A stretch of DNA of 64,000 nt from Amycolatopsis solani (GTDB taxonomy: Bacteria; Actinomycetota; Actinomycetes; Mycobacteriales; Pseudonocardiaceae), in assembly GCF_033441515.1 (NCBI RefSeq), contig NZ_JAWQJT010000003.1, positions 620,001-684,000 on the forward strand. The letters run 5' to 3'. Positions 1 to 8,300 of this stretch are shown here, piece after piece. Within the stretch, counting starts at the first letter, position 1; the number at the start of each line of letters is the position of its first letter. The notes under the pieces are model-generated. The model did no database searches and was not told where the DNA came from. It was given only the letters and a program-made list of their open reading frames with translations. Both the position numbers and the translations under genes were made by a program.

Positions 1-39
1 GGGAACAACTGAGCGATCCGCGACGCTGCGTGACCCGCG

Positions 40-297
40 TCAGGCGGCGACGGTGATGTCCAGCGCGGCGCGTCCGGCCTCGGTGAGCTCGGCCGGCACG
101 CGCCCGGTGGCGGCTTCGACGGCGGGCCGCAGGTAGCCGCCGTGGGCGAGCGCGTGGGCGGTCATCTGATCGCAGCAGGCGAATCCGTCGATGAAGAGGT
201 CGGGCTCGCAGCTGCACGACATCTGCGCGCGCCCCGCCGCCACCGCCTTCAGCATCGCCATCGCGCGGTGGGTGAGCTCGACTCCTGAACCGGACAC
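40..297 (-). CDS. Small cysteine-rich hypothetical protein
   Basis: 85 aa from a GTG at 297, chosen because an AGGAG/AAAGG purine stretch lies 7-15 bases upstream. An ATG at 336 would add 13 residues. The protein is soluble-looking, with a CSC motif and a CC pair about 15 residues apart in its centre, which could bind a metal or thiol; the rest is Ala-rich helix. No signal peptide or membrane segment is seen. I do not recognise the family. Codon usage matches the neighbourhood, so it is probably a real gene. Confidence 0.55.
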   Translation of the reverse strand: MSGSGVELTHRAMAMLKAVAAGRAQMSCSCEPDLFIDGFACCDQMTAHALAHGGYLRPAVEAATGRVPAELTEAGRAALDITVAA

Positions 298-426
298 CGG
301 ACTGCCTTTCTCCTCGGAACCACTACGCATAGTCATTCGCCCGTTGGGCCGATTGTGTTACTTACGGCACTATGACGTTTCGGACGCGGAGGAGGTTCCG
401 TCGAGTCGGAAGCCGGTTCAGACCGC

Positions 427-479
427 GCCCTGAAGGGGACTTTCCTGTCATGTGGTGACAGGAAAGTCCCCTTCAGGGC
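427..479. repeat. Perfect 24-bp inverted repeat (TGAAGGGGAC family)
   Basis: Arms 427-450 and 456-479 are perfect inverse complements around the 5-base loop TGTGG; the core is TGAAGGGGACTTTCCTGTCA. It lies in the 415-bp gene-free stretch 298-712 between two leftward genes. There is no T-run after the stem on either strand, so a dispersed repeat is more likely than a simple terminator. A sister copy lies at 646-690. Confidence 0.8.
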
Positions 480-615
480 ACCGCCAGCCGGGCCGGGCGA
501 AACGGGACTACCGCGACCTCGCCGTGCGCCGGACCGAAGCCCGCCCAGGCAACCCGGGAACGCCCCGCTGGCTCCGCTCGGCGGTCCGCCAACCGTGGCG
601 CGGCCGGCCGCGGGA

Positions 616-690
616 TGAAGGGGACGTTGCCGGCATCTCCTGCACTGAAGGGGACGTTCCTGTCATCTGGTGACAGGAACGTCCCCTTCA
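616..690. repeat. Second copy of the TGAAGGGGAC inverted repeat, plus a half copy
   Basis: Arms 646-665 (TGAAGGGGACGTTCCTGTCA) and 671-690 form a perfect 20-bp hairpin with loop TCTGG. Relative to the copy at 427-479 the stem carries a T-to-G change matched by A-to-C in the other arm, so pairing is kept. A degenerate half copy in direct orientation precedes it at 616-635. The rest of 480-615 shows no gene or motif I can support. Confidence 0.75.
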
Positions 691-712
691 GGGCAGCACG
701 GGCCGGCGGAGC

Positions 713-1588
713 TCAGCGGTCCACCACCCGCCGCGCGTTCGCCAGCCGGACCTCCCGCGCCTTCGCCAGCGCCTCGAACTCGCCACGGCGATCCTCGATC
801 GCCCGCCGCTGGTAAGCGGTCTCCACCGCCAGCCACGTCCCGGCCAGCCCGGTCCGCGTGCGGCACGCCAGATCCGCCCGGGCCACCCCGATCTCCTCCG
901 GTGTCGGCGACGGCCCGCTCCACCGGACGTCGTCGTTGGCCGCCCACACGTCGGTGTACCGCTCCCCCGACGCCGCCATGCACTCGCGCCAGCCGGACAT
1001 CGCCGCCTGGACGCGCGGGTCGGCCTGGGCGGTCAGGTACAGCTCGCGGTCGAGCTCGGCGAACGCCGGGCCCGGCAGCGCCGCGGGTACGCCGTCCTCC
1101 AGGCGGCGGCGGGCCTCGCCGAGGCAGCCGCCCTCGGGGACCGGGTGGCCGCGGATCTCCGACGTCCCCTTGCCGGTGTAGACCGCGAGTGCGTCCAGCG
1201 GGGGTGACGGCTGCGGCGGGCGGTCCGGCGGGACCGCCGCGTGGTAGCCGAGCCGGGCGACCTCGGCCGCGTCCACGATCCCGTAGCGGCCGCCCGACGC
1301 CGGGCGGGTCGCGTCCACCGCGTCGGACGGCGGCGGGGTCCACGGGTAGCCGAACCGGGCCAGGCAGTCGCGGGCCAGCAGGCCGGTGGCCCGCTCGATG
1401 GTGTTCACCTCGGCGGCCGGGTGGCGGTAGGCGTCGAACGGGAGCACGACGTCCGCGCCCGACGCGACCGCGCGCACCGGCCCGATCGCGGGCGGCCCGG
1501 GCTCCGCGGCACCGCCCGCCGAGAAGGCGATGCCGCACCCGAGCGCCGCGACGGCGACGGCCGCCGCGGCGATCCGGGTTCTCCTCAT
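713..1588 (-). CDS. Exported hypothetical protein coupled to the I36 inhibitor gene
   Basis: 291 aa. The N-terminus has basic residues then a hydrophobic segment (residues about 5-25) ending near a Gly-Cys, so it is a secreted protein or possibly a lipoprotein, although the lipobox is not canonical. The mature part has four cysteines and a helical C-terminus rich in Glu, Arg and Ala. Its ATG at 1588 overlaps the stop of the upstream I36 inhibitor gene (ATGA), so the two are translationally coupled and probably act together outside the membrane. I do not recognise a catalytic motif. The family resembles conserved exported proteins of actinomycetes without known function. Confidence 0.65.
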   Translation of the reverse strand: MRRTRIAAAAVAVAALGCGIAFSAGGAAEPGPPAIGPVRAVASGADVVLPFDAYRHPAAEVNTIERATGLLARDCLARFGYPWTPPPSDAVDATRPASGGRYGIVDAAEVARLGYHAAVPPDRPPQPSPPLDALAVYTGKGTSEIRGHPVPEGGCLGEARRRLEDGVPAALPGPAFAELDRELYLTAQADPRVQAAMSGWRECMAASGERYTDVWAANDDVRWSGPSPTPEEIGVARADLACRTRTGLAGTWLAVETAYQRRAIEDRRGEFEALAKAREVRLANARRVVDR

Positions 1589-2028
1589 CCGTAGTACGTG
1601 CCGCAGGCGATGTTGAAGTGGTGGGAGTTCATCACGTCGTTCGCCACCCAGCCGTCGTGGTTGTCGCCGGAGAGCCGGACATCCGCGAAGTTCCGCACCG
1701 TGCCGCTCGACCGGATCGTGAAGCACGACCCCCGGTACTGCGAGTTGTAGTAGACGGCGATCGGGGAGTTGGTGTCCTTGTTCTCCATCGAGCTGACGTT
1801 GTTGTACGTGCCGTCGCCCGCCCACAGCGGGACGCTCGTGCCCGCGTACCGCAGGCTGCCCCAGTTGGCCTGGCTGTTGAAGTTCTCGAACTTGTAGCCA
1901 CCCAGGTCGGAGTTCGAGTACATGCACGCGTACTGCGCCCGGCACGCCGCCTGGGCCGGCGTGGCCGCGGCGACCCCCACGACCGCCGCGACGAGCGCCA
2001 CGGCCGTGGCCGCTGCTGCTGTTTTCAT
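1585..2028 (-). CDS. Peptidase inhibitor family I36 protein
   Basis: 147 aa, secreted: residues 1-28 form a signal peptide with an AQA cleavage region. The mature part has the aromatic, Cys-paired, beta-rich composition of the I36 family (Streptomyces metalloproteinase inhibitor SMPI and relatives; crystallin-like fold). Four cysteines could make two disulfides: two near mature residues 2-8, one in SCF, one in ACG near the C-terminus. Length is normal for a single-domain member. The following gene overlaps by 4 bp. Family membership rests on overall pattern, so inhibition of a particular protease is inference. Confidence 0.75.
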   Translation of the reverse strand: MKTAAAATAVALVAAVVGVAAATPAQAACRAQYACMYSNSDLGGYKFENFNSQANWGSLRYAGTSVPLWAGDGTYNNVSSMENKDTNSPIAVYYNSQYRGSCFTIRSSGTVRNFADVRLSGDNHDGWVANDVMNSHHFNIACGTYYG

Positions 2029-2058
2029 GGTCCCTCCTCGGTTTCGGTGCGCACAGCT

Positions 2059-3606
2059 TCAGCGCTCGGCGTTGTCCGGCGCCGGAACCGGCGCGGCGGC
2101 CGACAAAGGTCCGGACAACACGACGGCCGACGGGCCGCACCCCGCTTGGCCGCCACCGGGCGGGCCCGGGGCCGCGAGCACGAGCACCGCCGCGAGCACG
2201 ACGAGGTGCCGTCCGTGCCGCGCCCGGCGGGCCCGGGCCTCGGCGGCGGTGCCGGCGTCGAGGTAGGCCCGCTCGTGGGTGGTGAGGTGCCGCGGGGGCC
2301 GGGCCCACGCGCGGACCGCGGCCAGGTGCGCGCCACGCGGCAGCAGGCTCGGGTCGCGGTGGTGCCGCCGCCAGGCGGTCGCCGCCCGGGTGAGTTCGCG
2401 GTGGGTGCGCCCCGGGCCGTCGGACCGGTCGCGCAGGCGCGGCCACGCGTCGAGCACCGCCTCGTGGGCGAGCCGGAGCCGGTGGGCGTCACGCACGAGC
2501 ACCCGGGCCCGGACGAACCGGCCGACCACGTCGGCGGTGAGCGGGGTGTCGTCCAGCTCGTCGACGTCGACGGCCCGGAGGCCTTCGAGGGGGTCGGCGA
2601 GCCGGCGGAACAGGTCCCGCGCGACGGCCTGCCCGGCCGGGCCGAGCGCGGCGAACACGGCTTCCGCCGCAGCGGCCGGCAGCGCGCCGAACTCCCCCGC
2701 CGCCTGGAAACCCGCGAGCGTCAGGCGGTTGCCGCTGCGCCGCCGCCACGTCTCCAGCAACGCCTGCGACAGCCACGGCAACGCCCCGGCCCGCCCGTGG
2801 GCGAGCGCGACGGCCGTGGTCAGCAACGGGGTTTCGACCATGCACCGGACGCGCGCGGCCGGGCCGGTGATCGCCTGGCGCAGCTCGTCCGGGGTCATCG
2901 GCCCGACCTCGACGCGAGCCGGCGCCGCGCCGAGCAGGTCCGCGCAGCGGTCCGCGAAGTCCGCGCGCACGGCCAGCACCACCCGCGGACCGTCCGCGCG
3001 CAGTGCGGCGGCGAACCGCGCCCGGTCGTCGTCGCGGCCGGGGGTGAACAGCTCCTCGCACTGGTCGACGACGACCAGCGACGCGGCTTCGGGCACGCGG
3101 CGCAGCTCCCGCGCGGTGGTGAAGACGACCGGGCCGGTGAGCCGCAGCGCCAGCCCGGCCCGCAGCAGCGACGTCTTCCCGGAGCCGGACGCGCCGGTCA
3201 CGATCACCCGCCGGTGCGTGGCGATCCGGGCGAGCAGCGTCTCGACGAGCCGGTCCCGGCCGAAGAAGAAGTCGGCGTCCTCGTGGTCGTAAGCGGCGAG
3301 CCCGCGGTAGGGCGCGGTGCCGGCGGCGGGGGCCGGGGTGGTCAGTTCGGCCGCCGTCGCGCGCCAGCGGCGTTCCCACTCGTCGCCGTCGCCGCCGCAC
3401 GCCCGCACGTAGGCGAGGGTCACCGCCAGGCTCGGCAGCCGGCGCCCGCCCGCGGCGTCGGACAGCGTGGTGGCGGAGAAGTGCGCCCGCCGCGCCAGTT
3501 CGCGGTAGGACGGGTTCCCCGCGTTCTCGCGCAGCGCCCGCAGGCCGGCCGCGAACGCGGTGAGCGCGGAGCCGTCCGTTTCGAGGGGGTTCTCAGCGCG
3601 CGGCAT
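2059..3606 (-). CDS. XRE-HTH plus nSTAND1 ATPase with short C-terminus
   Basis: 515 aa. Residues about 15-75 form a helix-turn-helix of the XRE type found at the N-terminus of actinobacterial nSTAND1 proteins. The STAND NTPase follows, with Walker A GASGSGKTS near residue 140 and a Walker B-like VVVDQCEELF near residue 180, then a winged-helix/arm region to about 440. A basic stretch (ARARRARHGR) and one membrane helix (about 465-485) come next, then only about 30 residues. Relatives usually continue past this helix into a long WD40 sensor; here that part is absent. Likely a membrane-anchored signalling or conflict ATPase; the ligand is unknown. Its start overlaps the upstream small membrane protein. 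Confidence 0.8.
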   Translation of the reverse strand: MPRAENPLETDGSALTAFAAGLRALRENAGNPSYRELARRAHFSATTLSDAAGGRRLPSLAVTLAYVRACGGDGDEWERRWRATAAELTTPAPAAGTAPYRGLAAYDHEDADFFFGRDRLVETLLARIATHRRVIVTGASGSGKTSLLRAGLALRLTGPVVFTTARELRRVPEAASLVVVDQCEELFTPGRDDDRARFAAALRADGPRVVLAVRADFADRCADLLGAAPARVEVGPMTPDELRQAITGPAARVRCMVETPLLTTAVALAHGRAGALPWLSQALLETWRRRSGNRLTLAGFQAAGEFGALPAAAAEAVFAALGPAGQAVARDLFRRLADPLEGLRAVDVDELDDTPLTADVVGRFVRARVLVRDAHRLRLAHEAVLDAWPRLRDRSDGPGRTHRELTRAATAWRRHHRDPSLLPRGAHLAAVRAWARPPRHLTTHERAYLDAGTAAEARARRARHGRHLVVLAAVLVLAAPGPPGGGQAGCGPSAVVLSGPLSAAAPVPAPDNAER

Positions 3607-3751
3607 GGCTCACCGTCGCCCCGGGCCGGCTGCTCGCGGTGGTGGCGGGCGCCTGCCACGCCGAGGCGAGGCAGAACCCGGCGGCCAGCCCGGCGAACAG
3701 GAGGACGGCGGCCAGCTTGCAGGCGAGCGAGACCGGAAGGTGCACACACAT
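3593..3751 (-). CDS. Small single-pass membrane protein
   Basis: 52 aa from the ATG at 3751, preceded by AAAAGGG; a GTG at 3778 would give 61 aa. One hydrophobic segment (residues about 8-28, LACKLAAVLLFAGLAAGF) is followed by a Thr/Ser/Ala-rich tail outside. It overlaps the start of the HTH-nSTAND1 gene by 14 bases, so the two are co-transcribed and the peptide may be a partner or sensor of the membrane-anchored ATPase. No family recognised. Short Ala-rich ORFs of this kind can be artefacts, but a promoter-like element directly upstream supports it. Confidence 0.5.
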   Translation of the reverse strand: MCVHLPVSLACKLAAVLLFAGLAAGFCLASAWQAPATTASSRPGATVSHAAR

Positions 3752-3789
3752 CACAGGCCCTTTTCGTCGTTTTGACACTAACTGCGCTC

Positions 3790-3819
3790 AGGTTAGATCG
3801 CGAGCCGACTTTGCGTCAA
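3790..3819 (-). promoter_or_regulatory. Candidate promoter for the small membrane protein/nSTAND1 operon
   Basis: Read leftwards, TTGACG (3819-3814) and TAACCT (3795-3790) are separated by 18 bases and lie about 40 bases upstream of the ATG at 3751. The match to the housekeeping sigma consensus is reasonable but unproven. Confidence 0.35.
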
Positions 3820-3845
3820 GCTGACATGAAGCTAGGCTTGCGGCG
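3811..3845 (+). promoter_or_regulatory. Candidate leaderless promoter for the NUDIX gene
   Basis: TTGCGT (3811-3816), 16 bases, then TAGGCT (3833-3838), which sits 6 bases before the GTG start at 3845. That places the transcript start at or next to the start codon, so the mRNA would be leaderless. It overlaps the divergent promoter at 3790-3819, so the two operons share about 90 bp of control DNA. Confidence 0.35.
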
Positions 3846-4579
3846 TGCCCCAGGACACGACATGGCAGATCCCCCAGGTCGCGGTCGCCGTCGACCTCGC
3901 GATCCTCACCGTCCGCGAAGAGCGGCTGAGCATCCTGCTCGTCGAGCGCGCGGAGGAGCCCTACCTCGGGCAGCTCGCGCTCCCCGGCGGGTTCATCGCC
4001 TCCGAAGACGAGGACATCGACGTCGCCGCGGCCCGCGAACTGGCCGAAGAGACCGGCCTGGCGGCCGAACGGCTGCATCTGGAACAGTTGCGGACCTACG
4101 GCGGTCCGGACCGTGATCCTCGGGGGAGGGTGGTGACGGTGTGCTACCTGGCGCTGGTGCCGGATCTGCCGATCCCGGCGGCGGGCGGGGACGCTCGCGC
4201 CGCCCGCTGGGAAGCCGTGAGCGACGTCGAGCGCACGGACGCGCCGGTGGCCTTCGACCACCGCGCAATCATCGCCGACGCGGTCGAGCGGGCCCGCGGC
4301 AAGCTCGAGTACACGACGCTGGCCACGGCGTTCTGCCCGGCCGAGTTCACCATCAGCGAGCTGCGGCGCGTCTACGAGATCGTCTGGGGCCGCCGCCTCG
4401 ACCACCGCAACTTCCACCGCAAGATCACCGGGGTGGCCGGGTTCCTCGTGCCCACCGGCGACCGGACCGCGCGGGACGGCGGCCGGCCGGCCGCGCTCTA
4501 CCGGCGGGGCCCGGCGACGGTGCTGCACCCGCCGATCCTCCGCGGGCCCAACCTCGACGCAGAAAGCGAGACGGCGTGA
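3845..4579 (+). CDS. NUDIX hydrolase / NrtR-like protein
   Basis: 244 aa, GTG start. Residues about 10-140 are a Nudix domain: PGGF begins the box and RELAEETGL ends it, with one extra residue in the first spacer (G-x6-E-x7-REL-x-EE-x-GL). The C-terminal 90 residues, with FTISELRRVYE and FHRKITG, match the winged-helix domain of the NrtR/ADP-ribose-sensing group, whose members either hydrolyse nucleoside diphosphates or act as repressors of NAD genes. The box acids are kept, so hydrolysis is possible. The gene's stop overlaps the next start (GTGA), so it is the first gene of the nucleosidase/NLR cassette; here it may regulate the cassette or process ADP-ribose-like products. Confidence 0.85.
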   Translation: MPQDTTWQIPQVAVAVDLAILTVREERLSILLVERAEEPYLGQLALPGGFIASEDEDIDVAAARELAEETGLAAERLHLEQLRTYGGPDRDPRGRVVTVCYLALVPDLPIPAAGGDARAARWEAVSDVERTDAPVAFDHRAIIADAVERARGKLEYTTLATAFCPAEFTISELRRVYEIVWGRRLDHRNFHRKITGVAGFLVPTGDRTARDGGRPAALYRRGPATVLHPPILRGPNLDAESETA

Positions 4580-5316
4580 ACGGCGTTCCGGAACCCACGA
4601 TCGTGGTACTGACGGCGCTGGAGGTGGAGTACGCGGCCGTCCGCGCGCTGCTGGCCGAGCGCCGGGTGGAGACCCACCGGTCGGGCACCCGGTTCGAGGT
4701 GGGGCGTCCCCCGGGCGGCCGCGGCTCGGCCGTCCTCGCGCTGACCGGGCCGGGCAACCAGGCGGCGGCCATCCTCAGCGAGCGCGCGATCGCCGCCTAC
4801 GACCCGCGGGCGCTGCTGTTCGTCGGCGTCGCCGGTGCCCTGCACGACGACCTCGAGCCCGGGGACGTCGTCGTGGGCACCAAGGTCTACGGCTACCACG
4901 GCGGCAAGGACGAGGACAGCGGCTTCCGCGCCCGGCCGCAGGCGTGGGAGATCCCGTACGAGCTCGACCAGCTCGCCCGGCACGTCGCCCGCGAAGAGCA
5001 GTGGCTCCCGGACGGACGGCGTCCGCCGGTGCACTTCCGGCCGATCGCCGCCGGGGAGGTCGTGCTCAACTCGCGCACCACCCCGCTGGCCGAACAGCTG
5101 CGCACGAACTACGACGACGCCGCCGCGATCGAGATGGAAAGCGCCGGCGTGGCCAAGGCCGGCCACCTCAACCACGGCCTGCCGGTGGCGGCCATCCGGG
5201 GCATCAGCGACAAGGCCGACGGCCACAAGCACGCCGCCGACCAGGCCGGCTGGCAGCCGGTCGCGGCGGCGAACGCGGCCGCGTTCGCCTTCGCGCTCGC
5301 CGCCGAACTCCCGTGA
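4576..5316 (+). CDS. Stand-alone nucleosidase of the MTA/SAH nucleosidase (PNP) superfamily
   Basis: 246 aa, GTG start overlapping the NUDIX stop by 4 bp. It has a single nucleoside-phosphorylase-superfamily domain: the glycine-rich FVGVAGAL strand, the purine/ribose site AAIEMESAG, and the RGISDKAD loop that holds the catalytic Asp. Length fits one complete domain. Family members cleave N-glycosidic bonds of MTA, SAH, AMP or, in some defence systems, ATP. The closest relative visible is the N-terminal domain of the next gene, with long identical runs such as KVYGYHGGK and PVHFRPIAAGEVVL. Position inside a coupled NUDIX/NLR cassette argues for a conflict role rather than housekeeping methionine salvage. 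Confidence 0.85.
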   Translation: MNGVPEPTIVVLTALEVEYAAVRALLAERRVETHRSGTRFEVGRPPGGRGSAVLALTGPGNQAAAILSERAIAAYDPRALLFVGVAGALHDDLEPGDVVVGTKVYGYHGGKDEDSGFRARPQAWEIPYELDQLARHVAREEQWLPDGRRPPVHFRPIAAGEVVLNSRTTPLAEQLRTNYDDAAAIEMESAGVAKAGHLNHGLPVAAIRGISDKADGHKHAADQAGWQPVAAANAAAFAFALAAELP

Positions 5317-8300
5317 CTCCCACGGTCGTGGTGCTGACCGCGCTGGAGGTGGAGTACACGGCGGTGCGGGCGTTGCTGGGCCACCGCCGGGTGACGACCC
5401 ACCCCTCCGGCACGCGGTTCGAGGTGGGCGAGCCGGCCGGCGGCGGGGCCACGATCGTGCTCGCGCTCACCGGCCAGGGCAACCAGGGCGCCGCCGTCCT
5501 CACCGAACGCGCCATCGCCACCTTCGCGCCCAGCGCGCTGGTGTTCGCCGGCATCGCCGCGGCGCTCCACGACGACCTCGCCCCCGGGGACGTCGTCGTG
5601 GCGACGAAGGTCTACGGCTACCACGGCGGCAAGGCCGACGACGGCGGCTTCCGGACCCGGCCGCAGGCCTGGGAAATCCCGCACGAGCTCGACCAGCTCG
5701 CCCGCCACGTCGCCCGCGAAGGCGGCTGGCTCCCCGCGCCCCGGCCGCCGGTGCACTTCCGGCCGATCGCCGCCGGGGAAGTCGTCCTCGGCTCCCGCAA
5801 CGCGCCGCTGGCCGAACAATTGCGCACCACCTACGACGACGCCGCCGCGATCGAGCTGGAAAGCGCCGGCGTCGCCAAAGCAGGGCACCTCAACCACTCC
5901 TTGCCGGTGCTGACCGTCCGGGGCATCGGCGACGGCGGCGCGCACGCCGCCGCGGCCGCGCACGCCGCCGCGTTCGCCGTGGCCCTCGCCGCCGAGATCC
6001 CGGCCCGGCCGGGCGGGGTCACGACCGGCGTGAACTGGCCGTACCGGGCCGGTGTGGTCCCCCTCCGCGCGGACGGCTTCCAGGACCGCGAGATCACGCT
6101 CGCCGGCACCACGGTGCTGTCGGGACTGGGCGGCGTCGGCAAGACGCAGCTGGCCGCGGACCTCGCGGAACGCGCGTGGGCCGCCCGCGAGGTCGACCTG
6201 CTGGCCTGGGTGACGGCGGAGTCGCGGGACGCGGTCCTGACGGCGTACGCGCAGCTGGCGAAGACGCTCACCGGCATCGACGACCCGGATCCCGGCCAGG
6301 GCGCGCGCCGCCTGCTGGAGTGGCTGGCCACCACCCCGAAGCGCTGGCTGCTGGTGCTGGACGACGTGCAGCACCCCGCGGACCTGCAGGGCCTCTGGCC
6401 GCCCACGACCGGGCGGGTCGTGGTCACCACCCGGCGGCGCGACGCCGCGCTCGCCGGCGACCGGCGGCGGATCGTCGACGTCGGCCAGTTCACCCCCGCG
6501 GAGTCCCGCGCCTACCTGAACCGCAAGCTCGCCGTCCGCCCGCACCTGGCCGACGACGTCGCCGGGCTGGCGGACGACCTCGGGCACCTGCCGCTGGCGC
6601 TGGCTCAAGTCGCGGCGTACGTCCTCGACCGCGAGCTCCCCTGCTCGGCGTACCGGCAGCGGTTCCGGGAGCGCAAGCTGGCCACCGTCCTGCCCGACGA
6701 CCACCAGGCCACCGTGACGGCGGCGTGGGCGTTGTCGATCGCCCACGCCGACCGGCTCGAACCCGCCGGGCTGGCCGGCCCGCTGCTGCGGGCGATGAGC
6801 GTCCTCGACCCCCACGGCATCCCGTTCACCGTGCTCACCGCGCCGCCGGTCCTGGAGTTCCTGCGCAAAGCGGCCCGGCGGCGCGTGACCGCGGACGACG
6901 CCCGCGACGCACTGGGCTGCCTGCACCGGCTGAGCCTGGTGAGCCTCGATCCCGACACCGTCCGCGTCCACGCCCTCGTCCAGCGCGCGGCCCGGGACGA
7001 CCTGCGCCCGAAGCAGCTCGCCCGGATCACACGGGCCGCCGCGGACGCGCTGGTGCAGTCCTGGCCGGAGGTCGAGTCCGACCGGGCACTGGCGCAAGCG
7101 TTGCGGCGCAGCACTTTCGCGCTGGAAGCCACCGGCGACGTCGAGCAGCTCTGGCGCCGCGGGTACCACGTGGCGCTGCTGCAAGCCGGGCGGAGTCTCC
7201 GCGAGAGCGGGCAGGCCGGCGCGGCGGTCACGTACTTCCGCCGGTTGTCCGGCACCGCCGCGCAGCGGCTCGGGGGCCACCACCTCGACACCTCGATCGC
7301 CCGGCACGACCTGGCGGAATCCGTGGGCGCCGCGGGCGATCCGCGGGCCGCGGTGGCCGAGCTGAGCGCGTTGCTGGCGGTCCTGGACCGCACCCCGGGG
7401 CGGACCCACCAGCTGACCTTGACCGCGCGCAGCACCTTGGCCAGGTACCTGGGTCAATCGGGGAACTTCGCCGGGGCCGCGGCGGTCTACGAAGCCCTGC
7501 TCCCGGACCTGGAACGGGTACTCGGCGCCGGGCACCAGGCGACGTCGGCCACCCGGCACAACCTGGCCGTCATGCGGGAAGGGGCCGGCGACACGGCCGG
7601 CGGGATCGCGCTGCTGGAGCAGTCCGTCCAGGAGCGGCAGCAGACCCTCGGCCCGCACCACCCCGACACCCTCACCGCGCGCGGCACGCTGGCCAGGCTG
7701 CGGGGTGACGCGGGCGACGTCGCCGGAGCGGTGGCGGAGTACGAGAGCCTGTTGCCGGAACTGGCGCGGGTGTTCGGACCCGAGCACCCCACCACCCTGA
7801 TCACCCGCGGCGCGCTGGCCGAACTGCGCGCCGGCGTCGCCGAGCTCGAGCCGCTGGCGGACGATCAGCGGCGCGTGCTCGGCCCCGACCACCCCACCAC
7901 GTTGAGCACCCGCCTGACGCTCGCCTGGGTCCGCGGGAGCAGCGGTGACCCGGTAGCGGCCGCGGCGGAGTGCGAAGCGGTCATCCGGGACCAGCGGCGG
8001 GTGCTGGGTCCCGATCACCCCGACACCTTCACCGCCCGGCACCACCTGGCCGCGCTGCGGGCCAGAGCAGGTGACCCGGCGGGCGCGGCGGCCGTCGTCG
8101 AGGAGCTGCTGCCGGAGCTGAGCCGCGTGTTCGGGCCGGCCAGCCCGAACGTGCTGACCACCCGCCACAACCTGGCACGCTTCCGGAGCTGGGCGGGGGA
8201 TCCGGGCGGGGCGGTGGCCGCCCTCGAACAGCTGATGCCCGACCTGTACCGCGTCCTGGGGCCGGACCACCCCACCACGCTGACGGCTCGCCACACCCAC

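Noticed and set aside
427..690. CRISPR-like repeats
   Set aside because: Only hairpins and one half copy, with no regular spacing or spacers and no cas genes.
670..4116. 1148-aa plus-strand open frame across 670-4116
   Set aside because: It is a GC-rich antisense shadow of the minus-strand genes; composition is dominated by Arg, Pro, Gly and Ala and no domain pattern appears.
4576..5316. Housekeeping MTA/SAH nucleosidase for methionine salvage
   Set aside because: Possible on domain alone, but the duplication and the coupled NLR context make a conflict role more likely; left open in the annotation.
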